Below, in pieces: positions 1 to 13,600 of a stretch of DNA of 64,000 nucleotides; position 1 is the stretch's first letter; each line of letters starts with the position of its first letter. Below the pieces are notes generated by a model. It was not told the origin of the DNA. It searched no databases and saw nothing but the letters and a program-made list of their open reading frames with translations. Source of the stretch: Lates calcarifer (Eukaryota > Chordata > Actinopteri > Centropomidae). The translations under genes and the position numbers were made by a program. The stretch is taken from NCBI RefSeq assembly GCF_001640805.2, contig NC_066847.1, positions 21,319,504 through 21,383,503 of the forward strand, written 5' to 3'.

Positions 1-536
1 CTCTCTCCGTGCAAAAATGGCTAAGTGTTTAATTCTCCCCATTTCTCAAATCCATTTTTTTCCTTTTTTTTTTATTAACTCTCAACACAATGCTGGCACC
101 TCAAATCTATATGTGCATTGTGTCCTTCTATTCCTCCCCACAGTTTCATCCATTCTCCCTCTTGGCAGCTCAAAGCCCACCTCACTCTTGTCTCAGTCAT
201 GGACATCCCCAGTGGATGCTGGTTAGACAGGCCTGTCACTACCCTGCTGGCCAGAGAGACAGACATCAATATATTGCCTCTCTGCTGCCCCTACTCATCT
301 GTTGAGGAACACGACGGGGCAGGAGAGGCAGAGGGAGGGTGGGGAGTTGGGTGGGGGAGAGGAAAAGGAGAGGAAAGTAAAGAGAGGGGGGAAGAAAAAA
401 ATCAGAGGTGGGGCCTGCCATCCTTCAGTCTGTGCTGTCTGATTTACAAGCCTATTGGATTTTAGACTAACATGAATCACTGCTCCATAGAAGCATTGCT
501 CTCTGACAGAATGACAGAATGAATGAAACACATCAC

Positions 537-540
<4 letters not shown>

Positions 541-572
<32 letters not shown>
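541..572. repeat. (GT)n microsatellite
   Basis: Uninterrupted GT dinucleotide run of about 32 bases downstream of the TPR gene. Confidence 0.95.
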
Positions 573-574
<2 letters not shown>

Positions 575-758
575 ATATATTTAAACCTCTTTGAAACCAT
601 GCAAAAAGACATTTCTGTGGCAACAATGGAGCTTAGTTAGGATCCACTCATGTTCACAGTACTACATGTACTCCCTCTCTGACAAGAACTGGTTCTTAGG
701 AGTCATATCTATTGTGACCATTAACTGGATGTAACTGGCAGCACCTATTGTTGCCACA

Positions 759-875
759 GCAGTGGAGTAAGTATTCAGATCCTTTACTTAAGTAAAAACC
801 ACCAAATACTCCATTACAAGTAAAAGTCCTGCATTCTAAATTTAACTTCAGTAAGATTATCTAAGTATTATTGGA
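759..875. repeat. Teleost interspersed repeat fragment ('CCTTTACTTAAGTAAAA' family)
   Basis: The segment reads as the widely dispersed percomorph repeat with the signature GTATTCAGATCCTTTACTT, followed by a 'ccattacaagtaaaagtcct' block and a degraded tail. I recognise it from memory as abundant in perch-like fish genomes but cannot assign a formal class. It is truncated and diverged. Confidence 0.6.
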
Positions 876-1031
876 AATATGTTGTTTAACAATCAAAACA
901 AAAAGCACTCAATGCAGAAAAAAGGCCCGGCTATTGTTATGATATAAAATTTTATTATTACTCATGTATTAATATTTAAGCAGCATCTAACTCCTGTAGG
1001 TTGAGATGGAACTAGTCCCTGTCTATTATAT

Positions 1032-1072
1032 ATAGGGCTGAAACTAATGATTATGAACATACTGATTATTAT
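1032..1072. repeat. Truncated 'GGGCTGAAACTAATGATTA' repeat end
   Basis: The start AGGGCTGAAACTAATGATTA resembles one terminus of a common teleost non-autonomous repeat, normally followed by an AT-rich 'gattaatc' section. A longer internal copy of the same family appears to lie at 7655-8075. Here it is cut off by the poly-T run. Confidence 0.5.
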
Positions 1073-1074
1073 TA

Positions 1075-1190
1075 TTTTTTTTTTTTTTTTTTTTTTCTCT
1101 TTTTCACCTTTATTTGGACAGGACAGTGGAGATGAGACAGGAAACAGGGAGAGAAAGCAGGGGAATGACACGCAGTAAAGGTCCGGCCGA
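1075..1190. repeat. Poly-T plus teleost repeat ('TTTATTTGGACAGGACAG')
   Basis: A 22-base T run is followed by a segment of the form 'tttatttggacaggacag...gagacaggaaacagggagag...gcaggggaatgacacgc'. This matches from memory a frequent teleost interspersed repeat that usually ends in 'ccgggattcgaacc'-like sequence; here the end reads 'ccggccgaacc'. The class is not assigned. Confidence 0.55.
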
Positions 1191-1217
1191 ACCAGGATAT
1201 TACTATTACAGCATGGG

Positions 1218-1629
1218 TTATCTGGTTATCTGGACCTGAATTACCTTCTTAGCGTTGGTCAGATACGATCTGGCTGCCTCCTTCAGTGCCTTCCACTCCT
1301 CCGTCTCCTCCTCCGTCACCTCCCTTCCCTCTCTTTGTTGCTGCTCCTTTGCTTTTTCCAACTGGAGGTAGCACACCCAGCCGGAGAGATACCAAACCTG
1401 GGAAGCACACAGAAAGAGAAACGAGTTGGGGGGAAAGCAAGGGGGAGGGGGCGGGTGAGGCGAAGAGATTCAGACAGAGAGAAAGTGTTCTTTGTTGCAG
1501 TAAGTGAGCAGTGACAAGGGAAACAGATTTGTAATCCTCACAGAGCATGTCTGCATGAAATCCCACGTTCCTTTTTGACAAACAGTTTTCACACATATGA
1601 CGTGAAATCACGCTTCAAACACGCACGCA

Positions 1630-1679
<50 letters not shown>

Positions 1680-4600
1680 ATCCATCACCCACATAATAAC
1701 TGTCAACCTGATCGCACCCTGACATATACTGTACTCATTTACAAATGCTGCATACTGTAGCTTCACAATGAATTCAAACCTGACTTGTGGCTTGAGCATC
1801 TTACCATTTGTCATGACCAGTTTAGTTTTTATCTCCCTATAGCAAAAGGCTCAATCACCTCTCTGAAGAATAAACTAAAACAAAACATAATAAAATGAAA
1901 AACACACTTCCTCAGGCAAATATCTCCTTTGCATTTCAAATCCATATTATAAGGGTTCATCAAGGTTGTGTTGTGGACTATATTAGTTTGCTTAAAATTA
2001 TACAGTGATCATTTTTAATATTTTCTTTATGTAACTTCTTTTCTTTTCTTTTTCTATTTCTTTATCTAACCTTTTATTATACACAGGATTTCAATTTTGC
2101 ACCTTAAAATATTTCTGTTAATCATGTTTCTGCCCCGATACAAGTCAAAGAGGGAGAGAAGTACCACAGTCCTGGGGCCTGCCTAAGAAAGATTAGGGGG
2201 CTAATACAAGCTAACACAGCCTCAACTCTGTAATTGGTAATTGCTTATTTTTACATTCTAGTCTTATTTCCTCTCGGTGCATATTACTTTTTGCAGCTGC
2301 AATTGCGCCTTAAGAGAAGCATCTAAAATTTCAGTTTTTATCACGAAGCTGTATTCAAAAATATTTGGTAATAATTTAGTCTCTTCTGTGGCAAATGAAC
2401 AGCCCTTGGCAAGATCCTGACACCAGATGTGTGAGCATCCCTCAATTCAAGAGAGCACCATGTAGAGTGTTAGGCCTCTAAACTTGACACCTGATGAAAA
2501 TATGTTCAGAAAGCACATAACATTATTTTTGAAATAATCCTGTTCCTCCACAGAGTTCAAACAGCTAGGGGAGGCATATTTGTCGCTGTAAGTTAGTATG
2601 TCGGAACACACCAAAATCAGCTTGTTCTCTTTCTTTTCCATAATCACACCTTTTTTCTCCGACATAATCACATTCACTGCGCAATGCCTGCCCTTCCACC
2701 TCTACGCACAATCACGCTCAACTCTCAGTGAACTTGGAGGTGTGTGCGTGCTTCTCATCTGAGGCCAAAGATCACCCACCCACTTGTTCTTCAAGCACCA
2801 AGATACGAATATTAGCTTTATTCATTATTCATTGAGGGCAGAGGCAGTAGGGACCTGCACCTCTGCCAAATCAACCATTTAGCTAACAAACACATCAAGG
2901 CATGCCACACTGAATTCAAAATTGCTGCTCCGCATGCTGAGTGGGAGGCTACCCCCTGCAGCCACACTTATCAGAACAACAACAACAACAGTGGATAAAT
3001 GTAGTAATGTTTCAGGACCAGCAGTATGACATTTTTATCACTAAAACATTTTTCTGTGAATGCAGAACCTAGAAAAGATAATGTGTGAATATTCAAGGGG
3101 GAAAAGAGTGAAATTGGGTCACTTGAATCCAAAATTTTAACTTTCTCACAAGTAAGAACCACTGCGTGGCCTCAAAACAGCTACAATAGGGCCAGAAAAT
3201 TCTTTACAGATGGTCCACTGTTAAATATTAGTGTGTGTGGTAAAAGGTGGCTTATGCATCTGCACTTAAAATTAAAAACATGAGAAAGTTAGCTAATTAA
3301 GAACTTCAGAGAATCCACTCCACCCTGCCACAACCCCAGACAGAAGCACACATAATAAAATAAACGCTGCGTCTGTCAATCAAATCACTGGCACTATTGT
3401 CATTTCAAAGTGAAGGCACATCTTAGTTCCCATATGGTGCTGCTGAGGGAAGAACAAAAGCATCATGAATCAATGGAATACCTTTGAAACAAGATTTGCA
3501 AGGAACTAGCTCAGTTGTTTGTGCAGACTTAACGTTATATAAGTAAGGCTCCAACTTTGAGATATGCAAGTGCAAGTAGACGGAGGCGAGAGCTAACAAC
3601 TTATCTCCTGCGCTTAAGAGAGGAAATAAGAGAGAGAGTAAGACAAAGAGGGGAGGAGAGAAGTAGAGGGAGGATGAGAGAGAGAATTATGTAGTCGAAT
3701 GTGTCTGTCATACATTTCTGACACTGCAAATATGACTCTAGCTACACAACTGTGATATGATCTGACAAAACACTTTCTGACCATTAGAACTGGTGACTGT
3801 ATGTGCGTGTGATTGGCTGTAGGCCCGCTCAAATCGAGTGTCACAGTTGTGCGTCTCTGGAGCGAGTTTAAAAGTTCAGCCCCCTGATGACTGCTCTCAA
3901 TCTGTCAGCTGAGGGGTGTGTGTGTGGGAGGCTGAGCCTGAGGGGGAGTGGAGGAGAGAGAGACAACTGCCGTGCTCTTCTATCTGACACTCAGTGGCAC
4001 ACCTTCACTTCATCTGCTACTGACAGTGGGGATTTGAAGCACACTGACAGCACATAGGTCCTACTAAAGCACAGAAAATACTGCCATTCATGCCATTCTC
4101 TAATAAGCATTGAAGTTCTCAGTCATACTTTGTGTATACTCTGTGCAAGTAAAGCAAAAGTGTGGGTGTGTAGATACACGCACATACACAAACAAACAGT
4201 GGCTCAGCAGAAGCAGCTAAGTGCTCAGGTTGAGACTTTCTCCTTCCCACTGGGGGTGATGAAAGATTTGCCTAGTTGTTCTGACCCAGCAGTGGCTACT
4301 GCATCATGATAATAAGACTGCCTGCAAGGGGACACGTGAAAAGACATCATTTAATCCTGGGCACTGACGTATAACAAACACGTACACACACATACCCAAA
4401 ACACAAAGTCTGTTCGAGAATCATTACTTTGTCAGGACAGACCAGCCTGGTCAGACTAAACTGCCATTTTAAGTTTCATTTCGTTCATTTTTGCTTGAAA
4501 TTGTGTTCATGCAAATCGATTTCTTGTTGTAATGAAGCGTATTTTGTTTTATTTTGCCTTGACCAATCAGCTAGGTATGACTGATATAGATGCAGCAGCA

Positions 4601-7600
4601 GTTGTTGCAATTTAAGATTTTTTAAGATGATTGAAGAAATTTTCTGATTATTTCTGTATGCTGACTTATGTCTGTGTTGATTTCATCCACACACCATTTA
4701 TGTTACTAGTTTTCATCGATTTATTGTGGCAGCTACCTATATAGAAAGTAGACCTTCTGAGTCTTCATCCTGCCTACAAGGCTCTGATTGGTTGTTTGTT
4801 GCTACAACTAGCTGTCACTGAGTACACCACAAGAAAAATTGGAGTCATGGAACAAATGTCGATTCAGAGGTCTAGGACCATGCTAGAGACAGACATGCTG
4901 GAAATAGAAAACCGGATTGTAAACTCCTGAAATTTTGCAGTTCTGTCACAACTTCATTTTGCTATAAAAATTAAAGAGATATAAAACTTTTTTGGGATTT
5001 TGCATCAAAAAATGGAAAATAAAAAAAACAGACAATAACATCAATGAAAGACAAGCTGGCCACGAAATTTTTTTAGAAGACAAAAACAGCCGGGACACCA
5101 TTTGATTGCTTACCTGGACTACCTCATCATCCTCCTCTAGAAGACCTTCCAATACATCTACCGCCATCTAATGCAAAGAGAGAGAGGGGGTGGGATTGAA
5201 ATGAGAATTGGAAAGAAAAAAGAAAAATGAATCATCAGAAAACAGTCATAACATAATTATAATTTTAGATTTAAAACATTTGTCAGCGCACACATATAGT
5301 ACTCTGTCTCTTGTCTGATGCAGCCACAGCCCACAGACATACACACGGGTGTTGTGAATCTCCCAGGCACCTCGATCAATCAGAGTGATCAGAGGTTCTG
5401 ATAAGCGTCTATGAGGCCAGTGTCCCATACACAACATTGTCGATACCAACAAGACAACAGACATGGCCGTCGATAGACACACTCGCTAGTGCTTATCACA
5501 CAGTCAATAGTCACTTTGGCTGCGCTGTTCAATAGCCCTTTTAATCCATTTACTGACATTAACAGTCAATATATTCTTAGTATCCACCACTCTATAGCAC
5601 GCATGATAAACCTGAAGATCAGTCCAACCCAACATCTCTATTTCCCCCACTGGAAATTTTTCGCTTATTTCCTCTCTGTGGTGTCCTGGAGAGAGAGTTT
5701 GAGGTCTCAAAGGAGTTTAATGTTAGGTGACCTTTGCCATAGTGCGTCATTGTCTGGGTCAGTTTCTGTGGGAAGTTTCTATTACAGAAAACAGACCTTG
5801 ACTAAAGTAGGATGTGTGTTTGTTTTGCTCTGCCTCTCGCCTTGCGGATTGTGTGTGTGTGTGTGTGTATGTGTGTGTGTGTGAGAGAGAGGCCCTAGGT
5901 GATGATATATTGATTTTTGTCAACTTCAGGTTGGAGGCGACTGTTAGCCAATCACCCGTGGTGAAGGGCAAGAATAAAAGACACGCACGTACCTGTGCAC
6001 ACACGCGCACACACACACACTACCACACAGTCGCACAGTCACACACTACAACAGAGCTACACACAACAGTGAGCACAACAAGCAGCACTTGTTTCTTGTT
6101 AAGGCGGTCTTATTAGCTGGAGAGCTTCCTAGTTTTTCCCTTCCCACTCTTTGGAGTTCTCTCCTCTTTTCATTAAGCTTACATAGTTTCCGTTGGCGAT
6201 AAAGAGGTCTGCTGCCTGTGTAGACTGAGGGAGAGCCAAGTTAATTGAGAGTATCTCGTTAAGAGTGTGCAAATGTGCATGTCAGGGAGTCAGTTGATTG
6301 ATTGCTAGACCAATTATCAGCTGAAAAACCCATTGTCCTTAATTAATTAATGACTGATTAAAAATACACAAACAAAAACACCTAATCCCAGTTGATGATG
6401 AATGGATTCATGCCCAGCGTCAGAATTATCTACTTGACTTTCATTGTATCACAAGAATGTGACAGACTCATGCCCATGCGCATTCACAAACATGCACACA
6501 CACAGTAATTCAAGCCAAGCACTAGATACAAGAGATAAGAGTAAAGATCTGTCTCGGTATTAAACAACTGATAGAACAGGCGGTTTTGGAGCAACAAAAA
6601 TAGAACAAGAGATATCTGGGAGCCAGGAGAAGTGAGCAATGATAACCATTATATCGTCTCCTAACTACACTGGTCAACCCAGGGGCGAGTGATTAAAGAT
6701 TCAGAGATTCTTAAGCCGCTTCACGCTCTAAACAACAACAAGATTAATATTCTCGTGAAGATAAGGGAGAGAGAGGAGGTACTACGAAGGAAAAAGTGAG
6801 AAAATTGGAATGAAGAGTGCAAAAAAAAGTATCTTAATAAACAATGTAAAACTGGTCCATGAACAATAATGGTGCAGTGTAAAGACACGCACACAAACAA
6901 ACCCACACACACGCCAAAGACACCACGTACATGTTGTCCTCTTTATTTCAAGACCTGTTAAAGCAAGAAGAAAAAAAAAGCAGTACTCTGGGGAGGAACT
7001 AATTTATAATGGCCATTGTGTGTGTGTGCAGTTTGTGTGTGTGTCTGTTTGTGTGTATGTGTGTAATCTTCAGGCAATTTTGTTTAACAGAATCATTTTA
7101 CCGAAGCGCACAGCAGAGACAGGAGAAAGACAAATCACTTTACAAGCGAGGGCAAGCCGTATCTCTAACACGCAGAAACCCATACAAACTCACACACACA
7201 CTCACACACACTCACACTCACACACACAGACACAGGGACGTCTACACTTAAGTAAATAAATCCTAGGGGTGTCAGTGCTAACTGTACTTGCAAGCAACAC
7301 TGGGAAGTACAAGCGGCGCTCCATCGTGAGCTAAATTTAAAAACAAAAACGTTAAATGAAAAACATGAAAGCAAACAAGAGTGACAACGACAAGGAAAGT
7401 AACTACCCATCAGCTACTGTGACAACTACGCTGAACAGACACCTTAATGGCTGTCAGGGGAGGGCGTCTGTCTGTTTGTCTGTCTGCTACGTGGCAAGTG
7501 AATTAGTGGTGGTGATGGGTGATGATGATGGTAAAATGTGTGTGTATGTGTGACAGTGAGAAAAGAGAGATCTCTGCGGGCTGCGTTGTTACTACGGAGC

Positions 7601-10600
7601 ACATTATTAAACCATGAAATAACATCTCAGTGTAAACAAGCAATAAAGCAGCAATTCAGATATTATTTGATTAGTTGTTTAATCTATAAAACACCAGAAA
7701 ATACAGAAAAATGCCAATTACAATTTCTTCAGGTTGGAATTATATAGAGCAGAGAAAATCAGCACTGAAGAAACTAGAACCAGGGAGTATTTTGTATTTT
7801 CTGTTGATAAATAACTTAAATGATTAATAGATGACCAAAATTGTTGCAATTAATCTTCTGTCAACTGACAAACTGATTAATCAACAAATCATCTTAGCAA
7901 TGGTTATAGTCCAATTTGCCAACAGAGATACCTTCAAATTGCTTAGTTTCTCCAAGCAACACTCCAAATTAATGATTAATAAATTACTTAAATCAATTAA
8001 TCAATTATGTACAATGTCAATCTGCTATCCATCCACCAATCTATCAGCCAACTAATTGTTTCAGCACTACAGAAACTGGCTAAGAAATATTTCAACAAAA
8101 CATCAAGTAGCTGGACAATGATATCTACACAGTTGTCTAACTTGCTGCTTTCAAGTAGCCCTCATGTGCTCCTACTCTATTTCCATTACAGCTATGGAAA
8201 TCACAAACAACTTTGGCATGCATTCAAGGATTTCTCCTCAAAAACAATCAAAAGAAAAAAAAAAAGAAAACAACAATACCCTTCCAAATTAAGTGGCACA
8301 GATCCACAGCTTGCTGAAACAGAAGACTGAGGAGATGAGCAGCAGTCATGTAACTGATTTTTTTATGGAAGTTTTTTTCAGTGCCAGTGTACCTATAAAG
8401 ACCATGAGACATAATACAACTTTTACCATTTTATGTGATGGTTTCCATGATCTTGACCTTCTACAATAGGTAACTCAAGATATAAATACAATAAAATACC
8501 CACTTGATCAGGAAATTTAGCTTTAATGCTACTTCATGTGCTTTTGACGTGAAAAGTGAACTCTGGTCAAAAAAATATTTTCTACAACCATATTGAAAAT
8601 CATGGCCTTGACAGACCGTTTATCCAGCAGTGACACTATTATTCATCTGCAACACCGTCCTGCTTTGGGTTTACCCTTTTATTGCAGAGGCTGCCCACTG
8701 GCACTGAATTTTGGTGACTACCTCTATTAATGTCATAAGATATTAATACGTTTTAATGAAATAAAACTTTAGAAAACCCTCAAGGAAAAAAAGGCCAGAG
8801 GTGCTATTTCACAGAGCAAAGGTCATATGTTTAATGTGCGAGGTTCTTGTTTAGACTGTCACTTAGTAATCACAAATGATGAAATGCTGTTTATGCACCA
8901 CTGACAGCCACCAAGGAAAACACCTCTTTATCATTCTTGGTGATTTAATCTGTCACCACGATGCACTACAATTTAGGACAACTTTTTTTTTTTTTAAAGC
9001 AAAGAACATCACTACTCCTGCTACTCTGAAGTGAACTATTATTTGCCAGAAATATCTGTTTACTGTTTACATAAAGCTGCAGAGAACACACACACACACA
9101 CACACAAATAATATGTTTCTTTGGCAAATACATTTAGCAAAATTTCAAAGCCTTGGCTCAGTTTAGAAGACCAAACAAAATATTCAACAGGGAAAAAATA
9201 CAGACAAATGGTCATATTCTGGCACCCTGCTGAGAAGGTAGCCTTCAAACTAATAACTCTACAGACTGGAAGCATGCAACTTTACACAGGGTTTAGAGTT
9301 GTGAATAGATTTATGGTCCACAGGGAGAGATAGTGAGCACATAAGTGAGTGAGTGAGTGAGTGAGTGTGTGCGTGTGTGTGTGTGTGTGTGTGACAGAGG
9401 AATAGTGGAAGCAAAGAGAAGAGAGGATGTTCCTGTCAAATTCGGCAAAGTCCCAGTCTGGGAGAGACGGACAGAAAATAGCTCGCCTCTTCTCTACTTC
9501 CACCCTTTAACTCAATTTCCGTCAGAAACTTTCAAATAGCTGATGGCTAAAAGCAAATATGACCAAAGTTGGGCATGGATGTGTATATGCATATATGTGT
9601 GTGCACGTTATGATGCGCTCAGAATGGGTGCAGTTTGTGTTTCGGGCTTGATGACACCAACAGGAGGATGAAGACAAACGACACGTCAGAAACTGTGGAC
9701 CGAGACGTTGTCATTTTACTGTTACACCTGACAGCCCATCTCCCCACACACAAACACACACAGATATAACTGCAGCTGAGCCATTTGGGTGTGTGTGTGT
9801 GTGTGTGTGTATGAGGGGTGGGGTGGGGTGGGGGGACACTGTTCTCATTTCCTGTCAGTAATAACCATAAACCACTCAACAAGAGTGACTACCAATTAAT
9901 CACTGGATCACAACAGAAAAGAGCTGAACTGCTGTTGGTGTGGCAGCAATCACAGAAAATGACTTCAAGCGTTAATGACTGTTAGGGGGTTTTAGCACTG
10001 AACTGAAGCTAGTGAGCCACTAAAATCAAGGCCATTAATACTGGAAATTGATGAGTGATTTAGTAGACAAGGGCACTGTATCACAGATATGGCAGCAATT
10101 CATCAGAACAGAAATTCCCTCTTTTTTTTTTCATTCCCTCACCCCATCCCTCCTCCCCTGTGTGCCCCCTCACCCCTGTCCCTCTCTGTAAATACCACTC
10201 TTCAATTATTGACACTGAACTCTGGAGGGGATAAAGACCAGGCATGGCCTCCCCACCTTCAGGGCTATTCACTAGAAAGGAGAGCACACAAACGCACGTA
10301 CACACACACATACAAATGTCGGGCCGCCCTCCCACCATGAAACATACACAGACCAACAACAGCAGAGAGCACGAGCACAACACACAACATCCTTTACCTC
10401 GTATTCCTCGGACTCGATGAGCAGCTTGGCTGTGGTGATGCGAGACTCGTACGGAGGGATCTCACTCTGGAGGGCAAGGACAAGATCAGCACCTCTGCAG
10501 TGACTGTTTACACAGACATCCACTAACACAATTTTATCCTTTGTCTGATAAAAGCACAATACAATTTCAAGGTACAAAACGTTCTGCAGCTATGTGGCTA

Positions 10601-13600
10601 TTAATCACAGCCAAAGTGTCAGCAGGCTGAGTTCAGATCAACCTGCTCCAGTAGATAAACGTCATAACAGTGGTGCCACTGGGATTTTTCTATCAAATCA
10701 TGATGCGAACCCCTCCTGTATCACATTTGCTCAGTTCTGATTTTAAACCCAGGTACCATTTATTTGGAGAAATTCAGTGCATATCCTAACTTTGACATTA
10801 CAGCCATTTCTTTCTCTTTGTTGAATTCCCTGTAGTAATTTGCTTATTTTATCCTTCAGACCTTTTTTTCTTGTTGCCTTATGCTTTCATATCTGCTCTC
10901 TCTTCACACATTCTCACACGCAGGCACGCACACGCCCAAAAGCACACAGGTTTGTGAAGTATTTGTTCCATCTTTTATTTTTTATTATCCCTCGTTTCAT
11001 TATCTCTTACTTTTCATCTCTACTGGTGTCCTTATGTTTGTGCTCACTGCAAAGCACACTGTGACAATCCTGTTAGTTGAAAGTGCTTTATAAATAAACC
11101 AGGATCTTATGAGGGCTGGTTGCTGTCAGAAAAAATACCAAGCACAGCTCCAACTCACCTGCATGCCTTCCTCTGTGCTGGAAGAAGCTACACTCTGTTT
11201 CTGGGCAGGAAGCCACAATCCAACGCTCTTCAACAAGTATTCTCTGCCTTCCTGAAGACAGCAAAACGCATATAAACTTAAATTCACAAGCACATATGTG
11301 TGCATGTACTCACAAATACGCAAAACAAAGAAAAGAACAAATCACAAATGAACAGCTGGAGAATAATGTGAAACAACTTGATGTGTTTAAATGATGAGTT
11401 TTACTTTGATCTAATATCAGTTTTGTTATTTTTTTCTAAATTATTACCAGAGATGATGTGATGTGGGATGCTGTGAAGTTTAACTGGAGCCAGCCTGACC
11501 CCTGCAGCTTACAGCTTGTATTACAGACCCACTTCAGCTCCACAGCACCTCATTCTTCCTCAGTTTGGGGCATGAAGAATCATTTTTGCACATAGTTTTA
11601 GGTTTAACTGACCAGGTTTTGAGATATCCACTGCTGACACCATGCCAATACATGGCTTCAGAATTGGAAAAATAGTAGAAGATCTCAAAAAGGAGAAATA
11701 AAATCACTGGTTACTCAGGATAATCCACAGACATTACTGTGAGCAGTTTATATTTTTATCCCCTGTATGAACCTGTTCACAGAAAGCTCAGGAAGGGGGT
11801 TATTATGTGTTTAAAGAGTATTGCTGTTGTTGCAGATCTTATTCTACAACATATGAGAACTGTAAAAAAGGAGAAAATCATGTGTTTTAATAAACTCAAA
11901 GACACACTGGTGACCTGAAAGAGTAAGTTCAGCACTTTCAAAGTTCTTTCAGAAACAAAATGCTGCGGATTGTTAAGAAAAAAACGTTTCTCTCAGAGAC
12001 ATTTTGCCTCGAATGAATCTGCCTTTGATAACAGTTGGCAAAGCAGCAACATTTACAAAAATGAATAAAACAGAGAAAATATTATTATATTATCATTAAA
12101 ATATTACAGACATTCGTCTAAACCCATTGTCAGGTGCTGCAAACTGTGCAATTTTCCAAATTGAGTTGACTAGGCTGCTTCCTCCTCTCTTTCTTTATAT
12201 CAGATGACTATATGACCTCAGTGATCTAGCCAGTAATTAACATTCCTATCGGCATGACCTGTCTATGTATGTGCATGTTAATGTAAGTGTCCATCTGTTG
12301 ATTAATGGCATACAATTCAATTTGCTCAGAATAATTAACTCAGCAGATTCCCGCTTTAATGTGGTGATAACTCATCCTGTGTGTGTGTGTGTGCTGACCT
12401 GGTTTCTCTCTGTACTGAACAGGTAACTGGCCATGAGCTGTAGAGCCTCAGGGTTGTCATGGTGATACTGTAATGCTCTCTCAATGAACTCTCTGCACTT
12501 GTCTGCAGCTCCCTCCTCCATGCTACACGCACACATACACACAACCACGGAGAGAAAGACAAATCCCAACTCATTACCAACCAGTAACATTAAAGTGAGG
12601 TTACATGTGTCAAGAATGTGACTCTGTTTGCACCAGTACCAGAGGTCTGTTAGGTAAATCTCAGCGATGGAGCAGTAGGCTACGCAAACATCCTTCGCTT
12701 TAGGGAGCTCAGGGTCCTCATCTGGTCGGGCAGCAGCTCCAGCCTGAGCCTGTATAAAGAGCAAAGGACAGATGACTTGAAAGTTTTCAAAAGTTCCATC
12801 AAGCATAATAACTCAAAAGATAACGAACATGCAGATTTTTTTTTAAATTAACAATCAAGTCATCCGGGAAAGGTAATAGAATAGAGAAACTCCATCTGAA
12901 CAAGGTTTTTTCCACCAAAAACATTTTGACTTATCACTGTGGAAAAAGAAAAAATGAAAATACACTGCTAAAATAAATAAATAATAATTCATTCAGCAGA
13001 AATCTCTACTATTGAACAGTTACGAAGTTGCCACTCCACACAAGACACTGAAAATTCTCAGCATAACATACAGGTTGTTATCAGAGTTTTTATTATTTAT
13101 TTTGTGGTTTATTGTTTTTGTGTGTCTTCGAAATAACAGGGTATTGTTTTAATTGCAATTCATATGTGATTTGTAAAATATTTCAGTACTTGTGTGAGTA
13201 CTGAGCCATAACAACACCCTGAGTAGGTTCATAATCATATCATTCACTTGCTTATAGATAGATTGTCCCACAGCATCCTCTTGTGTTAATAAATAATATT
13301 ACACTTGTATTAAGGTTTGTGTACCTTCAGCATTTCTCCTTAGTTGATGTAAAACATCTGTCAGTGTCTGTCTGTCAGTGTGTGTGGGTGTGTGTGGGTG
13401 TGTACTCACTGTGGTTTGTGCTTGTTTGTCCAATGCAGAGAGCAGGACCTGTATTCCTCTAGTGTAGTAGTCCACAGCCTCCTGACCTGTGTGGATCTGA
13501 CCCAGGTACATGTACTTACTGTGGCCAACATCTGGGCTCAGCTCCACTGCATGCAGAAAAGCTTAAGAGAGACCTGGTCAAGGAAACTACAACCATCACT

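Larger units (their letters stand above)
1..1217. other. 3' flank of the TPR gene; repeats only
   Basis: No convincing coding exon is seen here. The interval holds a (GT)n run at 541-572, a pyrimidine-rich segment and three repeat fragments between about 759 and 1190, listed separately. A TTTATT at 1109-1114, which reads AATAAA on the minus strand, could serve as a polyadenylation signal for the TPR gene if its last exon really ends at 1218. I looked on the minus strand for a further C-terminal exon of that gene and found none. Confidence 0.5.
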
